From the NCBI RefSeq assembly GCF_037442045.1, contig NZ_JBBIRC010000012.1:1-31048 (forward strand): a stretch of DNA of 31,048 bases. Direction: 5' to 3'. This document shows, piece after piece, positions 1 to 7,323 of this stretch. The translations under genes and the position numbers were made by a program. This stretch comes from Ferroplasma sp037442045. Lineage in GTDB: Archaea > Thermoplasmatota > Thermoplasmata > Thermoplasmatales > Thermoplasmataceae. The notes under the pieces are model-generated. The model made no database searches. It worked only from the letters and a program-made list of their open reading frames with translations, and was not told the origin of the DNA. Numbering within the stretch: position 1 is the stretch's first letter; each line of letters begins with the position of its first letter.

Positions 1-765
1 GCATCTTTATCAGATATACATGTGGGCAGCAAAACCTTCAGGAAAAGTGATTTTATGAAGATGATATCCTGGATAAAGGCTTCAGAGAATGAAGCTTCAA
101 AGCTAAAATATCTCATACTGAGTGGAGATATTGTTGACGGCATAGGAGTTTATCCGGGCCAGGATAAAGACCTGGAAATATTGAACCCATTTGAACAGTA
201 TCAAACACTTGCTGAATATATAAATATGATACCGGAGGACATTAATATTTTCGTTATGCCCGGAAATCATGATGTGGTGAGGCTTGCCGAACCACAGCCA
301 GTGTTTTCCCAAAAAATTAAAAATTTCTTTAACAGCAATATTACTCTTTTGCCAAACCCGTATAATCTTGTTCTTGAAAATAAAAATGTCCTTGTTTATC
401 ATGGAATGTCGCTTAATGATATGATAGAACTGGTTCCAGGTGCAAGTTATGCAAGTGTAGGTTCTGCCATAGAAGAACTGCTAAAGAGAAGGCACCTTGC
501 TCCTGTATATGGAGGCAAAACGCCCATAATTCCTTCAAAGAGAGATTACCATGTAATAGAAGAGGTTCCAGATATTTTTATTACAGGGCATATACATTCA
601 TTTTCACAGGGGAATTACAGGGGTGTCAGGTATATAAATGCATCAACATGGCAGTCACAAACAGATTATCAGAAAATGATGAATTTTTCGCCGAATCCTT
701 CTATGATGACATTGTTTGATTTAAACTCGAAAACTCAAATTGTTAAGGATTTTAAGGAATCATAA
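1..765 (+). CDS. polB: DNA polymerase D (PolII) small subunit DP1, 3' part of gene
   Basis: The reading frame is open from base 1, so the gene is cut by the window edge and its OB-fold N-terminal half lies outside. DP1 is the Mre11-like 3'-5' proofreading exonuclease subunit of the euryarchaeal replicative polymerase PolD. The 254 visible residues carry all five phosphoesterase motifs: SDIHVGSK (D5, H7 of the visible part), SGDIVDG (D43, D46), PGNHD (N89, H90, D91), YHG (H134) and TGHIH (H197, H199). All metal ligands appear intact, which predicts an active nuclease. A GTG at base 22 is inside motif I and is not the start. The 3' end overlaps the convergent small gene by six bases. Identification is confident from the motif set and spacing; the large subunit DP2 is not in the window. 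Confidence 0.93.
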   Translation, partial: ASLSDIHVGSKTFRKSDFMKMISWIKASENEASKLKYLILSGDIVDGIGVYPGQDKDLEILNPFEQYQTLAEYINMIPEDINIFVMPGNHDVVRLAEPQPVFSQKIKNFFNSNITLLPNPYNLVLENKNVLVYHGMSLNDMIELVPGASYASVGSAIEELLKRRHLAPVYGGKTPIIPSKRDYHVIEEVPDIFITGHIHSFSQGNYRGVRYINASTWQSQTDYQKMMNFSPNPSMMTLFDLNSKTQIVKDFKES

Positions 766-1101
766 AGTACTTTTTATCACTTCTTCTATTTCCTTTTTGA
801 ATGTCTCCATAAAATCATTCAGTGCTTCATTTTTTATTCCGTTTGGAGCAGAGATTATACCTATTTTTGCTGTAACCTTTGCCATTTTTGCAAGTGAATC
901 GTATTCCTTTATTTTTGCTTCCATAAATTCCTCAAGAACTTCGCTTATCTGCTTTTTAAGATCATCGTCTTCATTTATTTTTTTCCTTATGTACTCCTTT
1001 ATTAAATCCTTAAAAACATCATGCATTGCTTCAAAATACATTTCCTCTGAAGGGGCAGAATTTATTATATTGTTCAGGTATTCATTAACATCCTTTTTCA
1101 T
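760..1101 (-). CDS. Hypothetical small charged helical protein
   Basis: This 113-residue protein is not recognised. It is rich in Lys and Glu, has no cysteine and no membrane segment, and reads as a series of amphipathic helices with a long charged stretch around residues 30-75. A less charged segment near residues 78-92 (IGIISAPNGIKN) may be a turn between helices. This frame is preferred over the opposite-strand frame at 740-1111 because it has normal acidic/basic soluble-protein composition, whereas the other encodes a Ser/Phe/Ile-rich unlikely product. The 3' end overlaps the polymerase gene by six bases in convergent orientation. No function is proposed. Confidence 0.7.
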   Translation of the reverse strand: MKKDVNEYLNNIINSAPSEEMYFEAMHDVFKDLIKEYIRKKINEDDDLKKQISEVLEEFMEAKIKEYDSLAKMAKVTAKIGIISAPNGIKNEALNDFMETFKKEIEEVIKSTL

Positions 1102-1157
1102 AATACACTAATTGTTATTACTAATTAAAGTTTAATCTTAATTTCCTAATGCCAAAA

Positions 1158-1169
1158 AATTATATAAAG
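1158..1169 (+). promoter_or_regulatory. TATA box for the 1188 gene
   Basis: The sequence AATTATATAAAG is centred about 25 bases before the ATG at 1188. This is the usual archaeal TATA-to-start distance for a leaderless transcript. It lies inside the longer open frame that begins at ATG 1149, so it argues that 1188 and not 1149 is the true start. Confidence 0.65.
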
Positions 1170-1187
1170 GTGTTATCATTATGTCTT

Positions 1188-1733
1188 ATGATTAAAAAGA
1201 TACTCGTTATAGGTATTGTAATGATGATTGCTGGTGTTGCAGTAACTATGGGAGGCGTTGGATATTTCGAAAGTTCATTTAACAGTGTTGCAAGCACACA
1301 TTATATTGAGAGCAAAACAACAGGTTTGTATGTATCAAATAATATAACAGTAAAATCGGGATATATTGTCATGATTGATGGGGCAACTTCCACTTCAGGG
1401 CTGGTTCTTCATTCCAAGCTCAGCAATGTTACAAATCCAAGTACACTCAAAGCTAATGAAACAAAAATCACAAGTTCAGATTCAGGAATTGAATTATTTC
1501 TTGGCTTAAAATCTGGACCCTATAATTTCGTTTATTTTAATGGAACATCTTCTCCGAAATATGCAGCTTTAACAGGGTCACAGTTAGATATTATGGCCGC
1601 ATTTGTAATAGCGGGAGTAATTATTGGTTTTGCAGGATTCATAGTAATGATTTACGGTGCAATAAAAAAGGGAAAGCCAAAGAACCCATATGCAGCAGAT
1701 GATCCGTATAATATAGATAACATAAAAATATAA
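1188..1733 (+). CDS. Putative two-TM surface-anchored protein
   Basis: The protein has 181 residues from the ATG at 1188. A TATA box at 1158-1169 puts the predicted transcript start right at this codon, so the upstream in-frame ATG at 1149 is rejected. An N-terminal hydrophobic segment (residues about 4-24) is followed by a roughly 110-residue external region rich in Ser, Thr, Asn and Gly with several N-x-S/T sequons (NIT, NVT, NET, NGT). A second transmembrane segment (about 137-158) leads to a short cytoplasmic tail, GKPKNPYAADDPYN. This layout suggests a small cell-envelope protein with an exposed loop. No enzyme motif is seen and the family is not recognised. Confidence 0.75.
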   Translation: MIKKILVIGIVMMIAGVAVTMGGVGYFESSFNSVASTHYIESKTTGLYVSNNITVKSGYIVMIDGATSTSGLVLHSKLSNVTNPSTLKANETKITSSDSGIELFLGLKSGPYNFVYFNGTSSPKYAALTGSQLDIMAAFVIAGVIIGFAGFIVMIYGAIKKGKPKNPYAADDPYNIDNIKI

Positions 1734-1736
1734 ATT

Positions 1737-2846
1737 TTAATGGTTTATGAAAAATTTCTTTATGTTTATTGATTTATATTTGTGCTTTCCAAATTCAATC
1801 GATACAAACAGTAGCAGGAATATTGCTGCAACAGATATTACCAATGCTGAATTTAAAGCTTCATTTCCAATTGTCAGTATAATAGGGAAGATAAAACCTG
1901 CAATGGCTGAAAAGTTCATGCTTGGCCCTATTTTGTCAGATTCAACATTCATATTTTTGCTAATTATTGGGAGAAGAGAGTTAATGCCAAGGCCGAAGGC
2001 TGTAAAGACAACGGCAAATATAATATTCATTGTTGAAAAGAACAGTATTCCCGCTATTGCCACAATTATTAATGATGGGAATAATGTCTTTTTCAAGGAA
2101 AACCTGATTATCAGTGCAGGCAAAAGAAGATACGCAAACACTGCTATTGAGTATGCCACTATTGATTCTACAAATGAAGATGGGCCAAGGTAAGATGGAA
2201 CTATTTCCAGAACATATGCCGGTGTAAATCCCAGCAGAAAAACAAGAAAGACCTTCAATGAAAAATCAAAATGGAATTTTTTCAACCTTGGAGCTATAAT
2301 ATTGTGTTTTTTGGAGAACAGTACTGCTGGCACAAATATTATGCCGGCAATTGAAACCAGTTCCCAGGAGCCAAGAAGCATAAAAAATATTGCACCTATT
2401 AGCCATCCAATTGCCCAGCCACCCATTGTGAGGCCTATAATCTTTCTGTCACCAGTAATTGATGATACTTCTATTGATGCAGAAGTTGCAAGGCCAAAGA
2501 ATATTCCTATAATAAATCTGCTGGCAAACAGTTCAGCAAAAGTGGTTTCATAACCCATCCCAAATGAAATGATTGCCATAAGTGTTATTGAAAGCAATGC
2601 AAGCCTGGGAACGCCGATCCTTCCAACATAGGAATAAACAAATGGAGTGACCATACGCCCGATAAATGGGATGCCAAGAAGAATGAATGATTCCAGATAT
2701 GTGAAATGTAATGTATTGACTATATCATTAATGAAAAACGCAAAATCCATAAGAAAAAATGTTGCGATGGAATATGAAAATACAGGTAGAATTTTATTAA
2801 ATTCTTTTCCTGAAATGCCTATATTATTTACATGCAAATTTAACAT
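1737..2846 (-). CDS. MFS-type transporter
   Basis: This 369-residue protein is almost entirely hydrophobic, with about 11-12 predicted transmembrane helices in two halves. The loop after helix 2 holds a weak version of MFS motif A (YSYVGRIGVPR), and the segment RFIIGIFFGLATSASIE matches the motif-B/helix-4 region of drug and metabolite carriers. It is somewhat shorter than the usual 400-residue MFS protein but both halves appear present. Substrate cannot be told. A TATA box at 2871-2880 lies about 25-30 bases before the ATG, so the gene is probably leaderless and monocistronic. It converges on the surface-protein gene with only a three-base gap. Confidence 0.85.
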   Translation of the reverse strand: MLNLHVNNIGISGKEFNKILPVFSYSIATFFLMDFAFFINDIVNTLHFTYLESFILLGIPFIGRMVTPFVYSYVGRIGVPRLALLSITLMAIISFGMGYETTFAELFASRFIIGIFFGLATSASIEVSSITGDRKIIGLTMGGWAIGWLIGAIFFMLLGSWELVSIAGIIFVPAVLFSKKHNIIAPRLKKFHFDFSLKVFLVFLLGFTPAYVLEIVPSYLGPSSFVESIVAYSIAVFAYLLLPALIIRFSLKKTLFPSLIIVAIAGILFFSTMNIIFAVVFTAFGLGINSLLPIISKNMNVESDKIGPSMNFSAIAGFIFPIILTIGNEALNSALVISVAAIFLLLFVSIEFGKHKYKSINIKKFFINH

Positions 2847-2870
2847 ATAATTCGAAATTCGACATAGATA

Positions 2871-2880
2871 TTTATATATT
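2871..2880 (-). promoter_or_regulatory. TATA box for the MFS gene at 1737-2846
   Basis: On the minus strand this reads AATATATAAA, 25-34 bases upstream of the ATG ending at 2846. It fits a leaderless archaeal promoter. The surrounding DNA is very AT-rich, so the exact box is uncertain. Confidence 0.5.
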
Positions 2881-3140
2881 ATTCTTTATATTATTATTTA
2901 TATATGACAACCCAAAATTAATGTATATATATTGTATCCTCTGCATTAGTAGGTATTTCAAAAGTTTTTTTCTTATCTTCATAAAACTGGAATATAATAT
3001 TTGCCCGGGAAATTTGAGATACATCATAATTTATCATGCAAAGCCAGATTATGCAGCTTTTGCAATGAATTACCATTTCCGGAATTTGTTTGAGTTCATA
3101 ATAGGCTCTAATTACAATAAATAAAATACATTGTAAAACT
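2881..3140 (+). other. AT-rich intergenic stretch with one weak short frame
   Basis: The 370 bases between the MFS gene and leuC hold no convincing gene. One 67-codon open frame runs from ATG 2921 to 3124 and has a TATA-like TTTATATAT at 2896-2904 about 25 bases before it. Its product would be rich in Tyr, Ile, Phe and Cys with no recognisable motif, and the region is so AT-rich that TATA matches are expected by chance. I treat it as probably non-coding. The leuC control region starts near 3140. Confidence 0.3.
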
Positions 3141-3145
3141 TTAAA

Positions 3146-3177
3146 TAGTATTTACGTAATACGTATATTTAATACTA
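3146..3177 (+). promoter_or_regulatory. Candidate operator before leuC
   Basis: Outer inverted arms TAGTATT (3146-3152) and AATACTA (3171-3177) enclose two copies of the self-complementary hexamer TACGTA (3153-3158 and 3160-3165) one base apart. The block ends about 12 bases upstream of the TATA box of the aconitase-family operon. Its symmetry and position suggest a transcription factor site. The regulator is unknown. Confidence 0.5.
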
Positions 3178-3188
3178 AAATAGTAATT

Positions 3189-3198
3189 AATTTATAAT
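3189..3198 (+). promoter_or_regulatory. TATA box for leuC
   Basis: AATTTATAAT lies about 25 bases before the GTG at 3217. This supports the GTG as start of a leaderless message. Confidence 0.5.
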
Positions 3199-3216
3199 TA
3201 ATACATATACAGTACA

Positions 3217-4467
3217 GTGAACATCGTAGAAAAAATACTTTTCAGGCATTCTACAGAAAGGATAAACAGAATTTCTCCAGGAGACATAGCCACAGTAAAT
3301 GTTGATAGAGCAATAATAGTTGATATGGCAGCCCTTCATCCAGAATTCCTTGATAATCCACCTGCTAGACCATTTGATTCAAATAAAATCTCCCTTGTTT
3401 TTGACCATTATGTCCCTGCGCCCAGCATAGAAATAGCAAACAGGGTAAACAGGCTACGGCATCTTGTGGATCGATGGGGCATAAAAGATTTTTACGATGT
3501 TGGCAGGGGCGGCATTTCACATGTGCTTGGTGGAGAAAATGGGTGGTTTAAGCCCGGCAGCCTGATAGCAAATACAGACTCCCATACAATAGCAACAGGT
3601 GCTTTCAACACACTTGGGAGAGGGCTCGGTACACCGGAGATTATGAATATTATTGCAACAGGAAAAACATGGTTTCCAGTAGGTGACACCATTAAAATTG
3701 ATCTTGAAAGCAAGCTAAGGCCCGGAACATCTGCAAAGGATGTTTTCTTTGATATTGCATCAAAAACAGGGAGCATACCTGGGAAAAACGTTGAGTTTTC
3801 TGGCACAGGCATTTCTTCTCTGAACATGGATGAGAGAAGCTCAATTTCAACAATGTGCGCAGAGATCAGTGCAGAATTTGCAGTATTTCCAGAAGATAAG
3901 GTTTTAAAGCAATATATGGAAAATATTAATGTTTCAGATTATGTTCCTGCTGATCCTGATAAGGATGCGGAGTATATTGATAAATTGAATGTGAATTTAA
4001 ATATTATAGAGCCAATGTTGGCAATGCCGGATCGCATTATAAACAATGTTATGCCGGTCTCTGAAGCAGGGCGTATAGATATAGATGTTGCGATAGTTGG
4101 ATCGTGTGCCAATGGGAGATTATCAGATTTAAAGGATGTAGCAGATGTATTGAAAGGCAAAAAAATAAAAAATAATGTAAGATTTATAGTGACACCTGCA
4201 TCAAAAGCAGTATATGTAGAAGCTTCCAGGCTTGGATATATTAATACAATCATGGAAGCAAATGGCCTTGTTACAAATCCCACATGCGGTGCATGCCTTG
4301 GAGGGCATATGGGTATTGTCGGCAAGGGTGATAATGTTATAAGTTCAACAACAAGGAATTTTAAAGGCAGGATGGGATCGCCCGGGGCCAGAATTTATCT
4401 TGCGTCAGCAAGGACTGTTGCAATTTCAGCTTTAAATGGCTACATTTCAGGCGATGTAAATGAATAA
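3217..4467 (+). CDS. leuC: 3-isopropylmalate dehydratase / homoaconitase large subunit
   Basis: This is the catalytic subunit of an aconitase-superfamily hydro-lyase of the LeuC/HACN type, 416 residues as expected for the prokaryotic two-subunit form. The three [4Fe-4S] cysteines are visible: C297 in GSCANGR, and C357 and C360 in NPTCGACLGGH. Other family signatures are TDSHT near residue 122 and a STTRNFKGRMG segment near the C-terminus. The GTG start fits the TATA box at 3189-3198. It overlaps the small-subunit gene by eight bases, so the two are translationally coupled. Substrate is not settled by sequence: isopropylmalate (leucine), homoaconitate (lysine via alpha-aminoadipate) or a related 2-alkylmalate are all possible. 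A matching condensing enzyme lies at 8595-9713. The symbol is given at family level. Confidence 0.88.
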   Translation: MNIVEKILFRHSTERINRISPGDIATVNVDRAIIVDMAALHPEFLDNPPARPFDSNKISLVFDHYVPAPSIEIANRVNRLRHLVDRWGIKDFYDVGRGGISHVLGGENGWFKPGSLIANTDSHTIATGAFNTLGRGLGTPEIMNIIATGKTWFPVGDTIKIDLESKLRPGTSAKDVFFDIASKTGSIPGKNVEFSGTGISSLNMDERSSISTMCAEISAEFAVFPEDKVLKQYMENINVSDYVPADPDKDAEYIDKLNVNLNIIEPMLAMPDRIINNVMPVSEAGRIDIDVAIVGSCANGRLSDLKDVADVLKGKKIKNNVRFIVTPASKAVYVEASRLGYINTIMEANGLVTNPTCGACLGGHMGIVGKGDNVISSTTRNFKGRMGSPGARIYLASARTVAISALNGYISGDVNE

Positions 4468-4963
4468 TATTGAGGGAAAAATATGGATCTTTGGCGATGA
4501 TATCAATACCGATTTGATGTATCCGCAAATCTGTTATACATTGCCGGAAAAGGAAAAGCCTTGCCATGCTATGGAGGCAAACAGGCCGGGCTGGGCTCAG
4601 CAGGTAAAGAATGGTGATATAATAGTTGCAGGAAAGAATTTTGGCACAGGGTCAAGCAGGCCAGCAGCGGATAATTTAAAAAACCTGGGCATAGCCTGTG
4701 TTATTGCAGAATCGATCAATGGATTATTTCTTAGAAATGCAGTAAATTCCGCCTTGCCTGCACTGGAAGCGCATGATGCTCTCAATATTGGTAAAGAATT
4801 AGATGCAATTGCTGTTGATTTTAATAATAATAAAATAATAAATAAAGGAACAGGAATTATTATAAATTTCAGACCGCTTCCTGCTTTTCTAATGGAAATA
4901 ATAGATAACGGTGGAATAATAAATATATTGAAAAATAAGGGTTTAATTGGAGATCCTCTGTGA
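4460..4963 (+). CDS. leuD: 3-isopropylmalate dehydratase / homoaconitase small subunit
   Basis: The 167-residue protein is the swivelling-domain partner of the preceding large subunit and completes the active site. Visible family motifs are the N-terminal FGDDINTD and the substrate-phosphate/carboxylate loop FGTGSSRP near residues 62-69. The usual specificity loop after NTD (YLRT in homoaconitases and related forms in LeuD) reads YPQICYT here, and the common SSREHA becomes SSRPAA, so it belongs to a divergent branch and substrate cannot be read from these residues. Translation is coupled to leuC by overlap. The 3' end overlaps the convergent MFS gene by 21 bases. Confidence 0.85.
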   Translation: MNNIEGKIWIFGDDINTDLMYPQICYTLPEKEKPCHAMEANRPGWAQQVKNGDIIVAGKNFGTGSSRPAADNLKNLGIACVIAESINGLFLRNAVNSALPALEAHDALNIGKELDAIAVDFNNNKIINKGTGIIINFRPLPAFLMEIIDNGGIINILKNKGLIGDPL

Positions 4964-6127
4964 AGGGACAACTTTTATTAAACCGTTTCTTGCAATTATT
5001 ATTAACGGTATAAAAACAATACTGAGAATTCCCATTGAGATCCATGCCAGTTTGTAATTATATCCTGATACTATTACTGTGAAAATTATAGGAACCGCTA
5101 CTGCCACAAGAAGCTGAAGTGTGTTTACAAAGGACAGAGTAAGTGAAACCAGATCCCTGCGTGCCAGATATCTTATAAATGTATATGTTATCGACATACC
5201 ATATACAGTAATCATTCCCATAGCAGTGACAATAATTATTAAAAAGATATAATAATGGATGAACCCAATAAGTATGAGTGATAATGAAAGCACTATATTT
5301 ATCACTATGAAAGTCCCTATTTTGTATTTTGTCCTGGAAAAATGGTATCCGCCAATAACTCCTCCGAAGAATCCAATGATCATATAAAGTGCCGATATGC
5401 TTCCAGCAAGGTTGTCAGAATATTTTATGGATTCAAGGTAGTAAACAAAAAATTGCCCTATTATGGTTTCGGTTACCATTGAAGCTATGCCTATAAATGC
5501 TATAAGAATGATTAACCTGCTTGAAAATATTTTTTTCAGGCTGGTAAAGATATCTGACTTGCTTGTTTTAACATTTTCTATATTCCGGAATAGCCAGACA
5601 AGCACAAGGAACAGTGCAAGTGTAGCCACACCGGCAATAATAAATGGCGTTCTGTAACCCATATACTGATCAAGAATTGCCCATCCGATTATTCCAACAC
5701 CGCCGCCAACATTGAACGCGCCGTTATAAATTCCAATATGGAAAGTGTATTTGTTTTCAGGGACTATTGACGCCAGAAGGCTTAATGCAGGGGAAAAGAA
5801 CAAAGCCGCGGATAATCCTGCAAAAAATCTTGAAATTATAAGTTCAGTAAAATTTACAGAAAGCCCAGAAGTTATGGCAAAAATTGATACAAAAAGAAGA
5901 CCGATAAGTGAAGTTTTTTTATCGCCTATATATGATGAAAGATAACCTCCAACCAGCTGGAATGCGGCAATGCCAACATAAAATGCAGTTACAAGCGTTC
6001 CAAGCTCAACAACAGTGAGATTCATTGATACTTTTATATATGCCAGGGCTGGAGCCATATCCATCCAGTTCAATGCATATAATGCTCTTGCAGTATGCAC
6101 CAATCCGGCTCTGGCACCATAATTCAT
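4943..6127 (-). CDS. MFS-type transporter
   Basis: The 394-residue protein has about 12 predicted transmembrane helices and is a typical major facilitator. The loop between helices 2 and 3 reads GGYLSSYIGDKKTS, close to MFS motif A, and RFFAGLSAALFFSPALSL matches the helix-4 region. A charged central loop (about residues 185-200, NIENVKTSKSD) separates the two six-helix halves. The N-terminal MNYGARAGLVHTARAL followed by a helix ending in LNWMDMAP resembles oxalate/formate or sugar-acid carriers, but the substrate is unknown. The gene is convergent with leuD and overlaps its end by 21 bases. Confidence 0.88.
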   Translation of the reverse strand: MNYGARAGLVHTARALYALNWMDMAPALAYIKVSMNLTVVELGTLVTAFYVGIAAFQLVGGYLSSYIGDKKTSLIGLLFVSIFAITSGLSVNFTELIISRFFAGLSAALFFSPALSLLASIVPENKYTFHIGIYNGAFNVGGGVGIIGWAILDQYMGYRTPFIIAGVATLALFLVLVWLFRNIENVKTSKSDIFTSLKKIFSSRLIILIAFIGIASMVTETIIGQFFVYYLESIKYSDNLAGSISALYMIIGFFGGVIGGYHFSRTKYKIGTFIVINIVLSLSLILIGFIHYYIFLIIIVTAMGMITVYGMSITYTFIRYLARRDLVSLTLSFVNTLQLLVAVAVPIIFTVIVSGYNYKLAWISMGILSIVFIPLIIIARNGLIKVVPSQRISN

Positions 6128-6229
6128 TTTCCAGCATTGGCAGATAATTTATAAATCTATAGTTATTCGAAAAACTTTAAGTTTTGAACTTTTGCTTTAA
6201 CTGGAAAACAGGGTTCTTTCATCATATAA

Positions 6230-6919
6230 TTATATATAGTATTTTTTTAATTTATTATATAAAATATCATCATGCATCAATGGCCTGAGTTTTTCCAGCA
6301 TTTTTTCACTGTTATACTTCACCCTTTTGAATGCAATTGAACTGTCGTCTGTATCAATTATAACATATGAGGGCTTTCCTGTGAAATCCCTTGGCTGCCC
6401 AACACTACCAGGATTTATTATTTTATTCCTGTAAAGCATCATAAAATGTGTGTGGCCGATTAATATATAATCATGGCCGTCGAAAAATTGTTTGTCTCTG
6501 AATACTTTTTCGGCTTCATTTGCAAACAAATAACCATCAAGATTATTGTATGGTGAGGCATGTGCCATGTAAAACCTCTTTCCATCTATTTCAATATCCA
6601 TATTCAATTTGAATGTTTTGAGAAAATCCAGATCGTTTTTCCCAAGTAATTTCATGCTTATATTTTCTCTTGTATAATCACTTAATTCAAGCATATCAAA
6701 TGAGCAGTTGCAGGAAGATCCGGTTAAAACTGAGTTATCATGGTTTCCCATAATATTTGCATCGCTGTTGCTTTTGAGGAAATCCAGAACTTGTCCGGGA
6801 TCAGGACCGTAATCAACAGCATCTCCCAGAAAGATCAATTTATCGTATTTTTCACCGTTGCATGCAGCTTCCAGTGCATCAAAATTCCCATGAGCGTCGG
6901 ATATAACCATGAGTTTCAT
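6230..6919 (-). CDS. Calcineurin-like metallophosphoesterase (YfcE/PrpA-like)
   Basis: The 229-residue protein is a single-domain dinuclear metallophosphoesterase. Motifs are SDAHGN (D8, H10), LGDAVDYG (D33), MGNHD (N59, H60, D61), MAHASPY near residue 118 and IGHTHF near 156. The segment NPGSVGQPRD is characteristic of the small YfcE/MJ0936-like phosphodiesterase group, whose members hydrolyse phosphodiester model substrates. Natural substrate is unknown. It is divergent from arsR, and the minus-strand TATA-like sequence at 6937-6947 lies next to an inverted repeat at 6949-6968 that may control both directions. No connection to arsenic is known for this family. Confidence 0.88.
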   Translation of the reverse strand: MKLMVISDAHGNFDALEAACNGEKYDKLIFLGDAVDYGPDPGQVLDFLKSNSDANIMGNHDNSVLTGSSCNCSFDMLELSDYTRENISMKLLGKNDLDFLKTFKLNMDIEIDGKRFYMAHASPYNNLDGYLFANEAEKVFRDKQFFDGHDYILIGHTHFMMLYRNKIINPGSVGQPRDFTGKPSYVIIDTDDSSIAFKRVKYNSEKMLEKLRPLMHDDILYNKLKKYYI

Positions 6920-6948
6920 TATTTTGAATGCTGAGTATATATTTAAAT

Positions 6949-6968
6949 ATATGTATAATATTACATAT
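6949..6968 (+). promoter_or_regulatory. Candidate ArsR operator between divergent genes
   Basis: ATATGTA and TACATAT form perfect seven-base inverted arms around a six-base centre. The site sits about ten bases upstream of the arsR TATA box and abuts the TATA region of the divergent phosphoesterase. Autoregulation by ArsR at an inverted repeat is usual in the family; assignment here is inferred from position. Confidence 0.5.
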
Positions 6969-6977
6969 GAATAATTA

Positions 6978-6988
6978 TTTATATATAA
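6978..6988 (+). promoter_or_regulatory. TATA box for arsRB
   Basis: TTTATATATAA lies about 25 bases before the ATG at 7006, predicting a leaderless arsR message. Confidence 0.6.
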
Positions 6989-7005
6989 TTTTACTTTTGA
7001 ATTAA

Positions 7006-7323
7006 ATGGAAAAAATCAGGGATATTAATATATATAAAATGCTATCCGATGAAATTAGACTGGAAATACTGAAGCTTTTATCCACGAAGGATGCGTCAGT
7101 CGGGGAAATAATTGGAAAAGTTAATGCAGATCAGCCCTTAATATCCCATAAGTTAAAGGAATTAAGAGAAAATGGGCTTGTGATCAGTCAAAGATCCGGC
7201 AGGAATATTATATATTCATTATCTGATAAGTCCTTAAATGATGTTTTAAATATTACAGAAAGCACTGGAAATAAAATAGACCTGGCATGCAACTGTGCAG
7301 AATGTGATTTAGAGGATAAATGA
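7006..7323 (+). CDS. arsR: ArsR-family metalloregulator
   Basis: This is a 105-residue winged-helix repressor. The HTH lies at about residues 30-60 (ASVGEIIGKV, then PLISHKLKELRENGLV), followed by the beta-wing SQRSGRNIIYSL. The C-terminus carries a CxCxxC cluster (C95, C97, C100), which could bind arsenite with three thiolates. Its location at the C-terminal end differs from the helix alpha-3 CVCxxC site of E. coli ArsR and resembles the alternative sites found in other ArsR lineages. The stop codon overlaps the arsB start by four bases (ATGA), so the two are coupled. Release of the operator on As(III) or Sb(III) binding is the expected mode of control. Confidence 0.9.
   Translation: MEKIRDINIYKMLSDEIRLEILKLLSTKDASVGEIIGKVNADQPLISHKLKELRENGLVISQRSGRNIIYSLSDKSLNDVLNITESTGNKIDLACNCAECDLEDK

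Noticed and set aside
740..1111. Open frame on the plus strand opposite the small helical protein gene
   Set aside because: Its product is Ser/Phe/Ile-rich with no motif, while the minus frame has normal soluble-protein composition.
1149..1187. Upstream ATG adding 13 residues to the two-TM surface protein
   Set aside because: A TATA box lies inside this stretch at the right distance from ATG 1188.
2921..3124. 67-codon frame in the gap before leuC with a TATA-like site 25 bases upstream
   Set aside because: Odd Tyr/Ile/Phe/Cys composition and AT-rich surroundings make chance more likely; kept only as a note in the intergenic entry.
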